Source of the DNA: Hymenobacter mucosus
GTDB lineage: Bacteria; Bacteroidota; Bacteroidia; Cytophagales; Hymenobacteraceae
DNA: 64,000 bases
Reading direction: 5' to 3'
Assembly: GCF_900188255.1 (NCBI RefSeq)
Contig: NZ_FZNS01000002.1
Location: 1 to 64,000 of the forward strand
Below the pieces are notes generated by a model. That model had not been told where the DNA came from and ran no database searches. It was given only the letters and a program-made list of their open reading frames with translations. Position 1 is the stretch's first letter. Each line of letters opens with the position of its first letter. This document shows, piece by piece, positions 1-7,938 of this stretch. The position numbers and the translations under genes were made by a program.

Positions 1-23
1 GCTAGTTTCCAGTTGAAACTAGC
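1..23. repeat. Perfect hairpin, 9-bp arms
   Basis: GCTAGTTTC (1-9) and GAAACTAGC (15-23) are exact inverted repeats around a 5-nt loop. The hairpin lies in the leader of whatever the minus-strand promoters at 77-383 transcribe, so it may be a leader RNA fold. It has no T-run in the minus direction inside the window, so I do not call it a terminator. Confidence 0.5.
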
Positions 24-76
24 CCTGTGCCGCGCTGAGCGTGGCGGCTGCAACTCCTTCGAGCCGTAGCGGGCTG

Positions 77-106
77 CAAAGGTACGAAGCATTTTGCTGT
101 TCGCAA
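77..106 (-). promoter_or_regulatory. Bacteroidota promoter P1 (minus strand)
   Basis: Read on the minus strand: TTG at 106-104, a 19-nt spacer, then TACCTTTG at 84-77. This matches the known Bacteroidota primary sigma consensus TTG-N19-TAnnTTTG exactly. It is followed upstream by an A/T-rich tract (107-140). It drives transcription leftward out of the window. Confidence 0.8.
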
Positions 107-168
107 GAAAAAGAAGGAAAAATTTTCTCTTTCTTTTCTGCTTACCCTCTTCCGATTGAAGCGGGCTG

Positions 169-198
169 CAAAGGTACGAAGCGTTTTCGTTCGTGCAA
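169..198 (-). promoter_or_regulatory. Bacteroidota promoter P2 (minus strand)
   Basis: TTG at 198-196, 19-nt spacer, TACCTTTG at 176-169. The box sits in a longer sequence shared with P1 (GCGGGCTGCAAAGGTACGAA on the plus strand). The distance to P1 is 92 bp. Confidence 0.8.
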
Positions 199-261
199 CT
201 AGCAGCAGAAAATATTTTCTGTTCTCTTGGCTGCTGTTCCCCTTCCTACTGAAGCGAGCTG

Positions 262-293
262 CAAAGGTAACACCTACTGTTTTGCATTTCCAA
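262..293 (-). promoter_or_regulatory. Bacteroidota promoter P3 (minus strand)
   Basis: TACCTTTG at 269-262 with TTG at 293-291. The spacer is 21 nt, slightly longer than in the neighbouring copies, so this copy may be weaker. It lies 93 bp from P2. Confidence 0.65.
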
Positions 294-353
294 CTTTCGA
301 GCGCAACTTTTTTTGTTACTTCTCGTTGCCCGCCTCCGTCCGATTCGGGAGTG

Positions 354-383
354 CAAAAGTAGTAGATCTTGTAGAGAAAACAA
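354..383 (-). promoter_or_regulatory. Bacteroidota promoter P4 (minus strand)
   Basis: TTG at 383-381, 19-nt spacer, TACTTTTG at 361-354. It lies 92 bp from P3. An extra -7 box, TATATTTG, occurs at 416-409 but has only TTC at the -33 position and is off the 92-bp spacing. Confidence 0.75.
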
Positions 384-528
384 GTAGTATCATCCTTTTC
401 TTTGATGGCAAATATACATTGTATGGCAACCTGCTGAAAATCAATGGCCTGATGGAAGATTTATGAGTTATCCTTTATATGGCTCTTACCTCAATATTGA
501 AGGGACATTGTATATATAGTGTATACTA
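384..528. other. A/T-rich spacer without a gene
   Basis: This stretch lies between the promoter array and the purA palindrome. Apart from the weak -7 box at 409-416 (minus), I see only A/T-rich sequence. The short open frames here (156-362, 227-466) have no coding character. Confidence 0.6.
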
Positions 529-619
529 ACCTGCAATAGACACGTTCTAGATAATAAAGAAAGGCGGCTAGTATTCCTAGCCGCCTTTCTTTATTATCTA
601 GAACGTGTCTATTGCAGGT
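529..619. terminator. 43-bp-arm palindrome ending purA
   Basis: Positions 529-571 and 577-619 are exact inverted repeats (43 bp, loop 572-576). The core GGCGGCTAG/CTAGCCGCC flanked by AAAG/CTTT runs looks like an intrinsic terminator for purA. The arm continues through the purA stop codon (609-611) into its last codons. The symmetry is therefore far longer than termination needs, and a reversed copy of the gene end sits outside the gene. Confidence 0.85.
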
Positions 620-1880
620 GCAGAGTGCTGACACGGTCTGGACCTACGCTCACAATGCGAACAGGCACGTCAAGCCGCTGCTCAAGAAACTTGATGTAGT
701 CAGTAAGTGGGGATGGTAGTGCTGCTGGGTCAGAAATTGATGTCAATTCGGTACGCCATCCAGGCAGATCAATATACACGGGGGTTACATTCTGTAAGTC
801 TCCGTGGTCGGGTAGGTGATCTGTCTGCTCTCCATTGGGCAGTATGTAATGAGTGCAGACCCGAATCTCGTCGAATTCGTCTAACACATCAGCCTTCATT
901 AGATGAATTTCGGTCACCCCGTTGAGCATGATGCTATAGCGCAGGGCGGGTAAGTCAATCCAACCACAGCGGCGAGGGCGACCAGTAGTAGCACCAAACT
1001 CACGTCCAGCAGCCCGAATTTGCTCTCCTACTTCGTCATGTAGCTCCGTTGGAAAGGGTCCGCTACCTACACGCGTGCAATATGCCTTACTAATACCGTA
1101 TACTTTATCTATATGGCGCGGGGCGATGCCAAGGCCGGTGCAGGCACCAGCAACAATGGTACTAGACGAAGTGACAAAGGGGTAGGTACCAAAGTCAACA
1201 TCCAGCATAGATCCTTGGGCACCTTCGGCCAAGATGCTTTTGCCTTCTTTCAACAAGTCGTTGAGTAGGTACTCTGTATCGGAGAGTTGTAGGGTGCGCA
1301 GGAATTCAATGGCTGAAAAGAAATCGGCCTCGAACTCTTCTATTTCGAGGCCGCGGCCATGGAATTCAGCAAGGGTAGCATGACGCGATACTGCCTCTTG
1401 GTAACGTTCCTGGAAATCGGGCAAGAGAATATCACCTACACGGAGACCAGTCCGGCCGATCTTGTCCTGATAGGTAGGGCCAATGCCCTTTAGAGTAGAG
1501 CCTATTTTGCTGCCACCTCGTGCTTCTTCGTTGATGCGGTCAAGAGCACGGTGCGAAGGCAAAATCAGTTGTGCTTTCCGCGAAATGTATAGGTTTTGGC
1601 TCCAGTTGACGCCTCGATCTGTAAGCTTCTGGAGTTCCTGACGGAATACTACCGGATCAAGTACTACTCCATTACCTACCACATTAATAATGTGGGGATG
1701 AAAAATTCCAGATGGTACTTGGTGCAAGACATGCTTCACCCCATCGAAAGTGAGAGTATGCCCCGCATTGGGGCCGCCCTGGAAGCGGGCTACTACATCG
1801 TAGGTGGGGGCTAGTACATCGACAATTTTGCCTTTACCTTCATCCCCCCACTGCAATCCTACTAGTACGTCAACGGGCAT
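609..1880 (-). CDS. purA: Adenylosuccinate synthetase
   Basis: This 423-residue protein joins IMP and aspartate using GTP to make adenylosuccinate, the first committed step from IMP to AMP in the cytoplasm. The N-terminus carries the family signature QWGDEGKGK (about residues 9-17), followed by GGPNAGHT. Further on are the IMP/GTP-site segment GIGPTYQDK and the C-terminal TTGRPRRCGW. Length is normal for the family. The ATG (1880-1878) shares its A with the TAA of the upstream STAS gene (TAATG), so translation is probably coupled. The last codons lie inside the palindrome at 529-619. Confidence 0.97.
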   Translation of the reverse strand: MPVDVLVGLQWGDEGKGKIVDVLAPTYDVVARFQGGPNAGHTLTFDGVKHVLHQVPSGIFHPHIINVVGNGVVLDPVVFRQELQKLTDRGVNWSQNLYISRKAQLILPSHRALDRINEEARGGSKIGSTLKGIGPTYQDKIGRTGLRVGDILLPDFQERYQEAVSRHATLAEFHGRGLEIEEFEADFFSAIEFLRTLQLSDTEYLLNDLLKEGKSILAEGAQGSMLDVDFGTYPFVTSSSTIVAGACTGLGIAPRHIDKVYGISKAYCTRVGSGPFPTELHDEVGEQIRAAGREFGATTGRPRRCGWIDLPALRYSIMLNGVTEIHLMKADVLDEFDEIRVCTHYILPNGEQTDHLPDHGDLQNVTPVYIDLPGWRTELTSISDPAALPSPLTDYIKFLEQRLDVPVRIVSVGPDRVSTLHLQ

Positions 1881-2227
1881 TAGTTCGCGGCTTTCAGTTG
1901 TTGGGCGGCCGATTCCTCATCGTCCGCAATGGAAAAAATAGCGTTCAGTTTAGTTAAAGCCAGCATTTTGCGCGGATGGTCAGCAGGGTTGATCAACACC
2001 ATTTCACCACCCCGGCTGCGGAATTTTGTCAGCAATGAAACGAGCACGCCAATGCCGGTGCTGTTAATGTAGCGGATGCTCGACAGATCGACAGTACAAT
2101 GGCGCAGTTCATCACCAAGGTGCTGGTCAACGCTTTGCAGCAATTGTTGCGTATCGGGACTACCGATCAGGTCGCCAGAAAGGCGCACGAAGAGGATGCC
2201 GTCTCGGACAGCAGTATCAGTTTTCAT
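1880..2227 (-). CDS. STAS-domain protein (anti-sigma factor antagonist-like)
   Basis: The protein is 115 residues and is a single STAS domain. Its motif YINSTGIGVLVSLL corresponds to the conserved loop whose Ser is phosphorylated by anti-sigma kinases in SpoIIAA/RsbV proteins. It should act by partner binding in the cytoplasm; no kinase or sigma gene lies nearby. The start is the ATG at 2227-2225, which overlaps the fur-family TGA by 4 nt (ATGA); a longer frame to 2272 would run deep into that gene. It sits between a Fur-family regulator and purA with overlaps on both sides, so the three are likely one transcript. Confidence 0.85.
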   Translation of the reverse strand: MKTDTAVRDGILFVRLSGDLIGSPDTQQLLQSVDQHLGDELRHCTVDLSSIRYINSTGIGVLVSLLTKFRSRGGEMVLINPADHPRKMLALTKLNAIFSIADDEESAAQQLKAAN

Positions 2228-2715
2228 TCGGCTAAAGAGCGAGCAGCGGCTTTGGCACGGCAGTCGCCGCACACACCGTAAAGGTTCAAAGAGTGGTGCA
2301 AGATATGGAAGTTGAGCAACTCCCCGACCATGGTTTGGATGCCATGGATGCGCGGATCACAGAACTCCACTACTTTATGGCACTCCGTGCAGATGACGTG
2401 ATCATGCTGACGGTACCCGTAACTCTTCTCATACTGAGCAAGGTTACGACCAAACTGGTGCTTGCTCACTAGGCCATGTTCTACCAGCAGGTCGAGGGTA
2501 TTATATACTGTAGCACGACTTACTTGTAAGCCCTGTTCCTTCATTCCAGCATACAGTTCTTCAACGTCGAAGTGACCCGTGCGGGAGTAAATCTCTTCGA
2601 GAATGGCGTATCGCTCAGACGTCTTGCGGAGACCCTTATTTTCGAGGTAAGCAGTGAATATCTTCTTCACCTCCTCGTACTTTTCTTTGTCCAGATGCTT
2701 TTCGATGACAGGCAT
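2224..2715 (-). CDS. Fur-family metal-dependent transcriptional regulator
   Basis: The protein has 163 residues. An N-terminal winged helix contains the DNA-recognition segment VSRATVYNTLDLL (about residues 66-78). The C-terminal dimerisation and metal-binding half contains HDHVICTECHKVVEF and ends with the second Cys pair CGDC, giving the structural zinc site. The family represses iron, zinc or peroxide genes; which metal applies here cannot be read from the sequence. It is first in an overlapping fur-STAS-purA run. The ATG at 2715 is followed by a plausible family N-terminus. Confidence 0.92.
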   Translation of the reverse strand: MPVIEKHLDKEKYEEVKKIFTAYLENKGLRKTSERYAILEEIYSRTGHFDVEELYAGMKEQGLQVSRATVYNTLDLLVEHGLVSKHQFGRNLAQYEKSYGYRQHDHVICTECHKVVEFCDPRIHGIQTMVGELLNFHILHHSLNLYGVCGDCRAKAAARSLAE

Positions 2716-2868
2716 TGTATGGGGCCTTATTATAGAAGGTGAAAACCAACGAGCTAAGTAGAAGTTTGAGCCACAACGCGCTACATAAAGTACCTGCGCC
2801 TATCCTTGCCGCTGTTACTTGTACTGTTTTGTACTCACTGCTTTTCTTAAAGACTTTTAAGAACTGAA

Positions 2869-5076
2869 TCAGGAGTCAAAGCGCTCCACTTGCAACACTC
2901 CGCTCACTTTCGACAGGCGCTGAATCAGTTTTGTAAGGTGGGCGGTATCATTTACAAATACCATAATCTGCCCTTCAAACATGCCATCGTCGGAGTCAAT
3001 GGTGATGGAGCGCATGTTCACTTTCAGGCTGTTGCTGATGATGCGCGTGACATCATTTACTAGCCCTACCCTATCCGAGCCCTTGATGCGGATACCCGCC
3101 AAAAAAGCTAGTTCGAGTTGTTCTGTCCACTTAGCCCGGACGATGCGGTTGCCAAAGTTAGACATCATCTGTACAGCTTTAGGACAAGATGTTCGGTGAA
3201 TGACAATGCCTTGCTCTGTTTCGAAGCCAAACACATCGTCGCCGGGGATAGGATTACAACAGGGCGCAATGTTATAGTCGAATTTGTCGGTTCGCTCCCC
3301 AATTACCAGCATGTTGGCATTCACGCCACGCACTTTCTGTACTTCGTGGTCGAACGCTTTAGGCTGCAATTTGGATGGCAGACGGGGGGCCTCTATGCTG
3401 GGGTCAAACAGATCTGTTTTGATTTCTCGACCGTCGATTTGCCCGATGGCCAGCCGGTAGAAGAACTCTGGGGCGCTGGAAGTATTGAAGCGAGCCAGCA
3501 ACCGATTCAGATTGTCCTGTGAATATTCAATACCCAATAGTTCCAGGCGCTTTTCCACGAGAAACCGTCCATCCTCAGATTTAGCTTTACGGTCGTCACG
3601 TAGCCAATCCTTAATGCGCGTACGTGCTTTAGAGGTAGTAACGTACTGCAACCACTCTTCCGTGGGCTTCTGCTTGTGCGACGTTAGAATCTCTACCTGG
3701 TCGCCATTGCGCAGCTGGTAGCTCAGCGGCTGAAGCTTTTGATTGACTTTGGCTCCTAGACACTGTAGACCAATGTGGGTGTGAATCTCAAAGGCGAAGT
3801 CGAGGGCGGTAGCTTTGTCCGGTAAGATGACGAGCTTGCCCTTGGGAGTAAAGGCGTACACCTCCTTCACGAAGAGGTTCTGCCGAAACTCGTCCATAAA
3901 CTCTAAGGCGCTAGAGTTATTGGTTTCGAGCATCTCCCGCACCTTATTGATCCAAGCTTCCAAAGTTGACTCTGGCTGGGGCGTGCCGCTATCTTTATAT
4001 TTCCAGTGGGCTGCGTAGCCTTTCTCGGCAATATCGTCCATGCGGCGACTCCGGATTTGCACTTCTACCCACTGCCCAGTGCGCGACATGACGGTAGTGT
4101 GTAAGCTCTCATATCCGTTGGCCTTAGGCGTGCTCACCCAATCGCGCAAACGGTCAGGATTGGGCTGGTAAAAGTCCGTTACAATTGAATATACCTGCCA
4201 ACAAGCGGCTTTTTCCTGCTCTGGTGGCACATCTAAAATTACCCGAATGGCAAATAAGTCATACACCTCGTCGAAGGTGATGTTCTGCTTGCGCATTTTC
4301 TTAAGGATGGAATAGATGCTTTTCGGCCGGCCTTTTATTTCATAGCCGAACCCCTGTGCCTTGAGCTCATCATCAATAGGCAGCACAAACTCTTTAATGA
4401 AGCGGTTGCGAGCGGCCCTACTCTGCCGCACCCGATTCACAAGCTCATTGTACACCTCCGTATCTGTATACTTCAGATATAGGTCCTCTAGCTCTGTTTT
4501 TATGGCGTACAGGCCGAGGCGATGCGCGAGCGGGGCGTAGAGGTAGATGGTTTCGGAAGCTATTTTGAGCTGCTTGTGCCGGGGCATAGAGCCCAGCGTC
4601 CGCATATTGTGCAACCGGTCGGCTAGCTTAATCAGAATGACTCGCACATCATCTGAGAGAGTCAGCAGCATTTTTCGGAAGTTCTCAGCCTGCTCAGATG
4701 TACCGTAATCAAAGACCCCAGAAATCTTGGTGAGGCCGTCTACAATGCGGGCTACCTTAGCGCCAAACTCCCGCTCTACGTCGGCAATTTCCCAGGGCGT
4801 ATCTTCTACCACATCGTGCAACAGGGCCGCGATAATGCTGGTAGTGCCCAGGCCAATTTCTTCTACAACAATCTGCGCTACAGCTAGTGGGTGCAGAATG
4901 TAAGGCTCCCCGGACTTGCGACGCATTTCTTTATGCGCTTCCAGGGAAGTATTAAAGGCCTTCTTAATGAGCTTTGCGTCGCCTTCCTTCAAGTAAGGCT
5001 TAGCGGTACGCAACAAGCGGCGGTAGTGGCGCAAAATTTCTTGACGCTCTACTTCAGGGTCGATAACGGTAGACAT
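2869..5076 (-). CDS. Bifunctional (p)ppGpp synthetase/hydrolase (Rel/SpoT)
   Basis: The 735-residue protein makes and degrades (p)ppGpp in the stringent response. Domains in order: an HD hydrolase (HPLAVAQI, then LLHDVVEDTPW, about residues 62-97); a synthetase domain (GRPKSIYSILKKM, about residues 250-262, then RDWVSTPKANGYESLHTT); a TGS domain (VYAFTPKGKLVILP, near 400); and a C-terminal ACT domain (last ~75 residues). HD residues are intact, so hydrolase activity is expected. The length fits the long Rel/SpoT class. It is a separate unit upstream of fur, with a 153-bp gap. A possible degenerate -7 box (TACCTTAG) lies at 5126-5119 on the minus strand. Confidence 0.96.
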   Translation of the reverse strand: MSTVIDPEVERQEILRHYRRLLRTAKPYLKEGDAKLIKKAFNTSLEAHKEMRRKSGEPYILHPLAVAQIVVEEIGLGTTSIIAALLHDVVEDTPWEIADVEREFGAKVARIVDGLTKISGVFDYGTSEQAENFRKMLLTLSDDVRVILIKLADRLHNMRTLGSMPRHKQLKIASETIYLYAPLAHRLGLYAIKTELEDLYLKYTDTEVYNELVNRVRQSRAARNRFIKEFVLPIDDELKAQGFGYEIKGRPKSIYSILKKMRKQNITFDEVYDLFAIRVILDVPPEQEKAACWQVYSIVTDFYQPNPDRLRDWVSTPKANGYESLHTTVMSRTGQWVEVQIRSRRMDDIAEKGYAAHWKYKDSGTPQPESTLEAWINKVREMLETNNSSALEFMDEFRQNLFVKEVYAFTPKGKLVILPDKATALDFAFEIHTHIGLQCLGAKVNQKLQPLSYQLRNGDQVEILTSHKQKPTEEWLQYVTTSKARTRIKDWLRDDRKAKSEDGRFLVEKRLELLGIEYSQDNLNRLLARFNTSSAPEFFYRLAIGQIDGREIKTDLFDPSIEAPRLPSKLQPKAFDHEVQKVRGVNANMLVIGERTDKFDYNIAPCCNPIPGDDVFGFETEQGIVIHRTSCPKAVQMMSNFGNRIVRAKWTEQLELAFLAGIRIKGSDRVGLVNDVTRIISNSLKVNMRSITIDSDDGMFEGQIMVFVNDTAHLTKLIQRLSKVSGVLQVERFDS

Positions 5077-5257
5077 GGTACGCGGGGCGACGCAATAGGC
5101 GCCGCAGGATACTACTTGCTAAGGTACGAGAAGTGGCCTAAGGTTTCGCTAAGGCCGAAACGGAGAAACCTACTAGTACTACGGTAACACGTACCCTGTT
5201 TGGTTGGTGCAATGAGGTGAATAAGTCGGCTTCACAAGAATTTTTAGAAATCAGTGC

Positions 5258-5287
5258 TTGTTTTTCAAAACACCTTGTGTAGTTTTG
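5258..5287 (+). promoter_or_regulatory. Promoter of tRNA-Leu
   Basis: TTG at 5258-5260, 19-nt spacer, TAGTTTTG at 5280-5287. This exact match to the Bacteroidota consensus lies just upstream of the tRNA and serves as an internal check on the promoter model used elsewhere in the window. Confidence 0.85.
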
Positions 5288-5313
5288 CGGCCCCGAGGCA
5301 GACGGCCTCAGAC

Positions 5314-5395
5314 GCGGATGTGGCGAAATTGGTAGACGTGCCAGACTTAGGATCTGGTGCCGCAAGGCGTGTGGGTTCGAGTCCCTCCATCCGCA
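5314..5395 (+). tRNA. tRNA-Leu (anticodon UAG)
   Basis: The acceptor stem GCGGATG (5314-5320) pairs with CATCCGC (5388-5394), with discriminator A at 5395. The anticodon stem is CCAGA/TCTGG with loop CTTAGGA, giving anticodon TAG, which reads CUN leucine codons. A long variable arm (TGCCGCAAGGCGT) marks a class II tRNA. The T-arm contains GGTTCGAGTCC. CCA is not encoded. Confidence 0.96.
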
Positions 5396-5431
5396 CTTTA
5401 TTTGGTTTCCGAGTTTGTGAAACCGCTTTTT

Positions 5432-5468
5432 AAACCCTCAACCCACCCGTTGGGGGTTTCTTTTTTTT
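5432..5468 (+). terminator. Terminator after tRNA-Leu
   Basis: AAACCC-T-CAAC pairs with GTTG-G-GGGTTT around a 6-nt loop (5432-5459), followed by CTTTTTTTT. This separates the tRNA from tig. Confidence 0.8.
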
Positions 5469-5523
5469 ACCGGGTTTCATTGGCCCGCTATTTACACCGT
5501 AGTACCCTTAACCGACACCCGTT

Positions 5524-6852
5524 TTGGACATTACCCTCGACAAGAAAGACGACCAGCTGAATGCCATCCTGACAGTAAACCTCACGGAGGCTGACTACGC
5601 TCCCGCCGTAGAAAGCAAGCTGAAAGACTATAGCAAAAAGGCGCAGATCAAAGGTTTTCGCCCGGGTAAAGTACCGGTGACGCTGGTGCGCAAAATGTAC
5701 GGAAAAGGTATTCTGGTGGAAGAAATCAACGGCTTGCTGAGCAAGTCAGTTGATGACTACATCAAAGAAAACAACCTCAAAATTCTGGGTGAGCCCCTAC
5801 CGGTTCCTACCGACGTAGACTTCGACAACCAGAAGGACTATTCCTTCCAGTTTGAGTTAGGCTTGCTGCCCGAGTTTGAACTACCTGCTGATCAGGCTGT
5901 TTCCGTTGACCGTCACAAAGTTGACCTCGACGAAAACACGCTAAAAGAAACGTACGAGCAGTTGGAGCGCCAGTTCGGTGAGACGTCGGAGCCCGAAACG
6001 TCGGAAGCAAACGACTACATCTACGGCAAGCTGAAGAAGGCTGATGACGAAGGTGAAGGCCGCGTAGTGCTGCTACCTACCAACAAGCTGAAGAACGATG
6101 CTGACAAGTTTGTAGGCGTAAAAGCTGGCGACACTATCACCTTCGACTTGAAAAATGCTTTCGACGGTGATGCTGCTGCCATTGCTAACTTCTCCGGTAT
6201 GAGCAAGGAAGAAGCTGGCACGGTAGAAGGAGAATATGTATTGAACGTAGAGAAAGTACAGCGCTCAGTACCTGCTGAATTCAATCAGGAGCTGTTCGAC
6301 AAAGTATTCGGTAAGGACATTGTAACCTCGAAAGAAGACTTCGATGAGAAAGTTCGCTCGACGGTACAAGAGAACTACGACCGGGAGTCGGATAACTTGG
6401 TAAACCGCCAGATCATCGACAAGATGCTGGAAAACACCACTATCGAAATTCCTAAGGAGTTCTTCAAGAAGTGGTTGGTACGTGCAAACGAGGGCAAACT
6501 GACCCCGGAGCAAGTAGAAGAGCACTATGAGGATTACGAGAAGGAGCTGAAGTGGTCCTTGATCCGCAACAAGGTAGTAGAGGCGAGTGAGCTGAAAGTA
6601 TCGAACGAGGAAATCGTAGACCGCACGATGCAGAAGATTCTGGGCCAGTTCAACATGGAAATGACCCCAGAGCTGGAAGAATCAGTGCGTGGCTTTGCTG
6701 ACAACTTCCTGCGTCAGGAGAACGGCAAAAACTACGTGAACGAGTATGAGGCCATTCTGGCAGAGAAAGTACTTGAAAACCTGCGCGGCAAAGTTGTTGT
6801 TAATGACAACCCGATTTCGGCCGAGGACTTCCGCAATCAGAATGCTGGCTAA
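5524..6852 (+). CDS. tig: Trigger factor (ribosome-associated chaperone)
   Basis: The 442-residue protein is the chaperone that binds nascent chains at the ribosome exit. The N-terminal ribosome-binding domain contains the signature loop GFRPGKVP (about residues 44-51). A middle PPIase-like region follows, then a long acidic helical C-terminal arm. No in-frame ATG occurs near the domain start. The frame begins at TTG (5524-5526) with DITLDKKDD, matching the usual beginning of the family, so a TTG start is the best reading. The order tRNA-Leu, tig, clpP, clpX groups protein-quality genes. It ends at a good terminator. Confidence 0.93.
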   Translation: MDITLDKKDDQLNAILTVNLTEADYAPAVESKLKDYSKKAQIKGFRPGKVPVTLVRKMYGKGILVEEINGLLSKSVDDYIKENNLKILGEPLPVPTDVDFDNQKDYSFQFELGLLPEFELPADQAVSVDRHKVDLDENTLKETYEQLERQFGETSEPETSEANDYIYGKLKKADDEGEGRVVLLPTNKLKNDADKFVGVKAGDTITFDLKNAFDGDAAAIANFSGMSKEEAGTVEGEYVLNVEKVQRSVPAEFNQELFDKVFGKDIVTSKEDFDEKVRSTVQENYDRESDNLVNRQIIDKMLENTTIEIPKEFFKKWLVRANEGKLTPEQVEEHYEDYEKELKWSLIRNKVVEASELKVSNEEIVDRTMQKILGQFNMEMTPELEESVRGFADNFLRQENGKNYVNEYEAILAEKVLENLRGKVVVNDNPISAEDFRNQNAG

Positions 6853-6880
6853 GCGCTAACATTTTCGGTTTTCGAACCAA

Positions 6881-6915
6881 CAAAAAAGCCCTTACTTGCC
6901 GTGAGGGCTTTTTTG
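6881..6915 (+). terminator. Terminator between tig and clpP
   Basis: CAAAAAAGCCCT (6881-6892) and AGGGCTTTTTTG (6904-6915) form a 12-bp stem with a T-run. A possible clpP -7 box with one mismatch (TGCCTTTG, 6917-6924) directly follows it. Confidence 0.8.
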
Positions 6916-6965
6916 TTGCCTTTGCGGTATCCATTGTGCCACCTCACTTCTCCTAATTTTCTGAC

Positions 6966-7673
6966 ATGCTGAATAAAGAAGAATTCCGCAAGTTTGCTGT
7001 TAAAGGTCAAGGCCTCAGTGGTCTGGGCGTAGATCAGTACCTGCAACACGTAGAGGGCCAAGTGCGCTCTGGTATGATGCTTCCTTCGAACATGACCCGT
7101 TCGGTAATCGAAGAGCGTCCGACCCGCTTCGCCGAGATTGACGTATTCTCGCGCCTGATCATGGACCGTATTGTGTTCCTGGGCACGGCTGTAGACGACT
7201 ACATTGCTAACATCCTGACTGCGCAGATGCTATTTTTGGAGTCAGTAGACGCCAAGAAAGACATTCTGCTCTATATCAACTCCCCCGGCGGCTCGGTATA
7301 TGCTGGCCTGGGGATTTATGATACCATGCAGTATGTAAACCCCGACGTGGCTACCATCTGCACTGGCTTAGCAGCTTCTATGGGTGCTGTACTGCTGGCT
7401 GGTGGTGCGAAAGACAAACGTTCGGCCCTGCCTCACGCCCGCGTCATGATTCACCAGCCTTCGGGCGGTGCCCAAGGTCAGTCGTCAGATATCGAGATTA
7501 CGGCCCGCGAGATTTTGAAGCTCAAGAAAGAACTGTACGACATCTTAGCTGAGCACACTGGCAAAACCTACCAGGAAATTCACGATAATTCTGACCGTGA
7601 CTACTGGATGCGTGCTGATGAGGCCAAGGAGTACGGCCTGATTGACGAGGTACTAGAGAAAAAGAAAGCCTAG
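6966..7673 (+). CDS. clpP: ATP-dependent Clp protease proteolytic subunit
   Basis: This 235-residue serine protease subunit forms the degradation chamber docked to ClpX. The triad is visible: Ser138 in [10 protein letters not shown], His163 in [11 protein letters not shown], and Asp near 212 in SDRDYWM. The N-terminal region before [14 protein letters not shown] is roughly 50 residues, longer than in E. coli, and may include a processed propeptide. It has its own terminators on both sides, and clpX follows 265 bp downstream, so the pair is probably separately transcribed. Confidence 0.96.
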   Translation: MLNKEEFRKFAVKGQGLSGLGVDQYLQHVEGQVRSGMMLPSNMTRSVIEERPTRFAEIDVFSRLIMDRIVFLGTAVDDYIANILTAQMLFLESVDAKKDILLYINSPGGSVYAGLGIYDTMQYVNPDVATICTGLAASMGAVLLAGGAKDKRSALPHARVMIHQPSGGAQGQSSDIEITAREILKLKKELYDILAEHTGKTYQEIHDNSDRDYWMRADEAKEYGLIDEVLEKKKA

Positions 7674-7790
7674 TACCTCTCTAGCTAACATGCCGAGCTA
7701 GGATGGGTAAACTGCCGAGGTGCGCATTTAATTACGTGCTACTCGGCAATACTTACCATTCTTCGACCCACTCAGCATGACGACGTTACG

Positions 7791-7823
7791 GAAAAAGCCC
7801 GCTTTGGCGGGCTTTTTCTTTTT
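7791..7823 (+). terminator. Terminator after clpP
   Basis: GAAAAAGCCCGC (7791-7802) and GCGGGCTTTTTC (7807-7818) form a 12-bp stem with loop TTTG, followed by TTTTT. Confidence 0.85.
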
Positions 7824-7879
7824 AGTAGAGGCCAAATCCGCTGGCACTTTTTTAAGGCTGCGGGGCGTTGGCCTTTTCG

Positions 7880-7887
7880 TACCTTTG
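7880..7887 (+). promoter_or_regulatory. -7 box upstream of clpX
   Basis: TACCTTTG matches the Bacteroidota -7 element. The -33 position (7858-7860) reads CTG rather than TTG. The start codon is 51 nt further on. Confidence 0.6.
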
Positions 7888-7938
7888 AGGTAGGTTAGCG
7901 AAAGTTACCTATCCCCTACCCTGTGAGTTCCTTTGGCA

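Noticed and set aside
156..466. Two short plus-strand open frames in the promoter region
   Set aside because: They overlap the minus-strand promoter boxes, have no homology-like motifs and share no codon use with real genes here.
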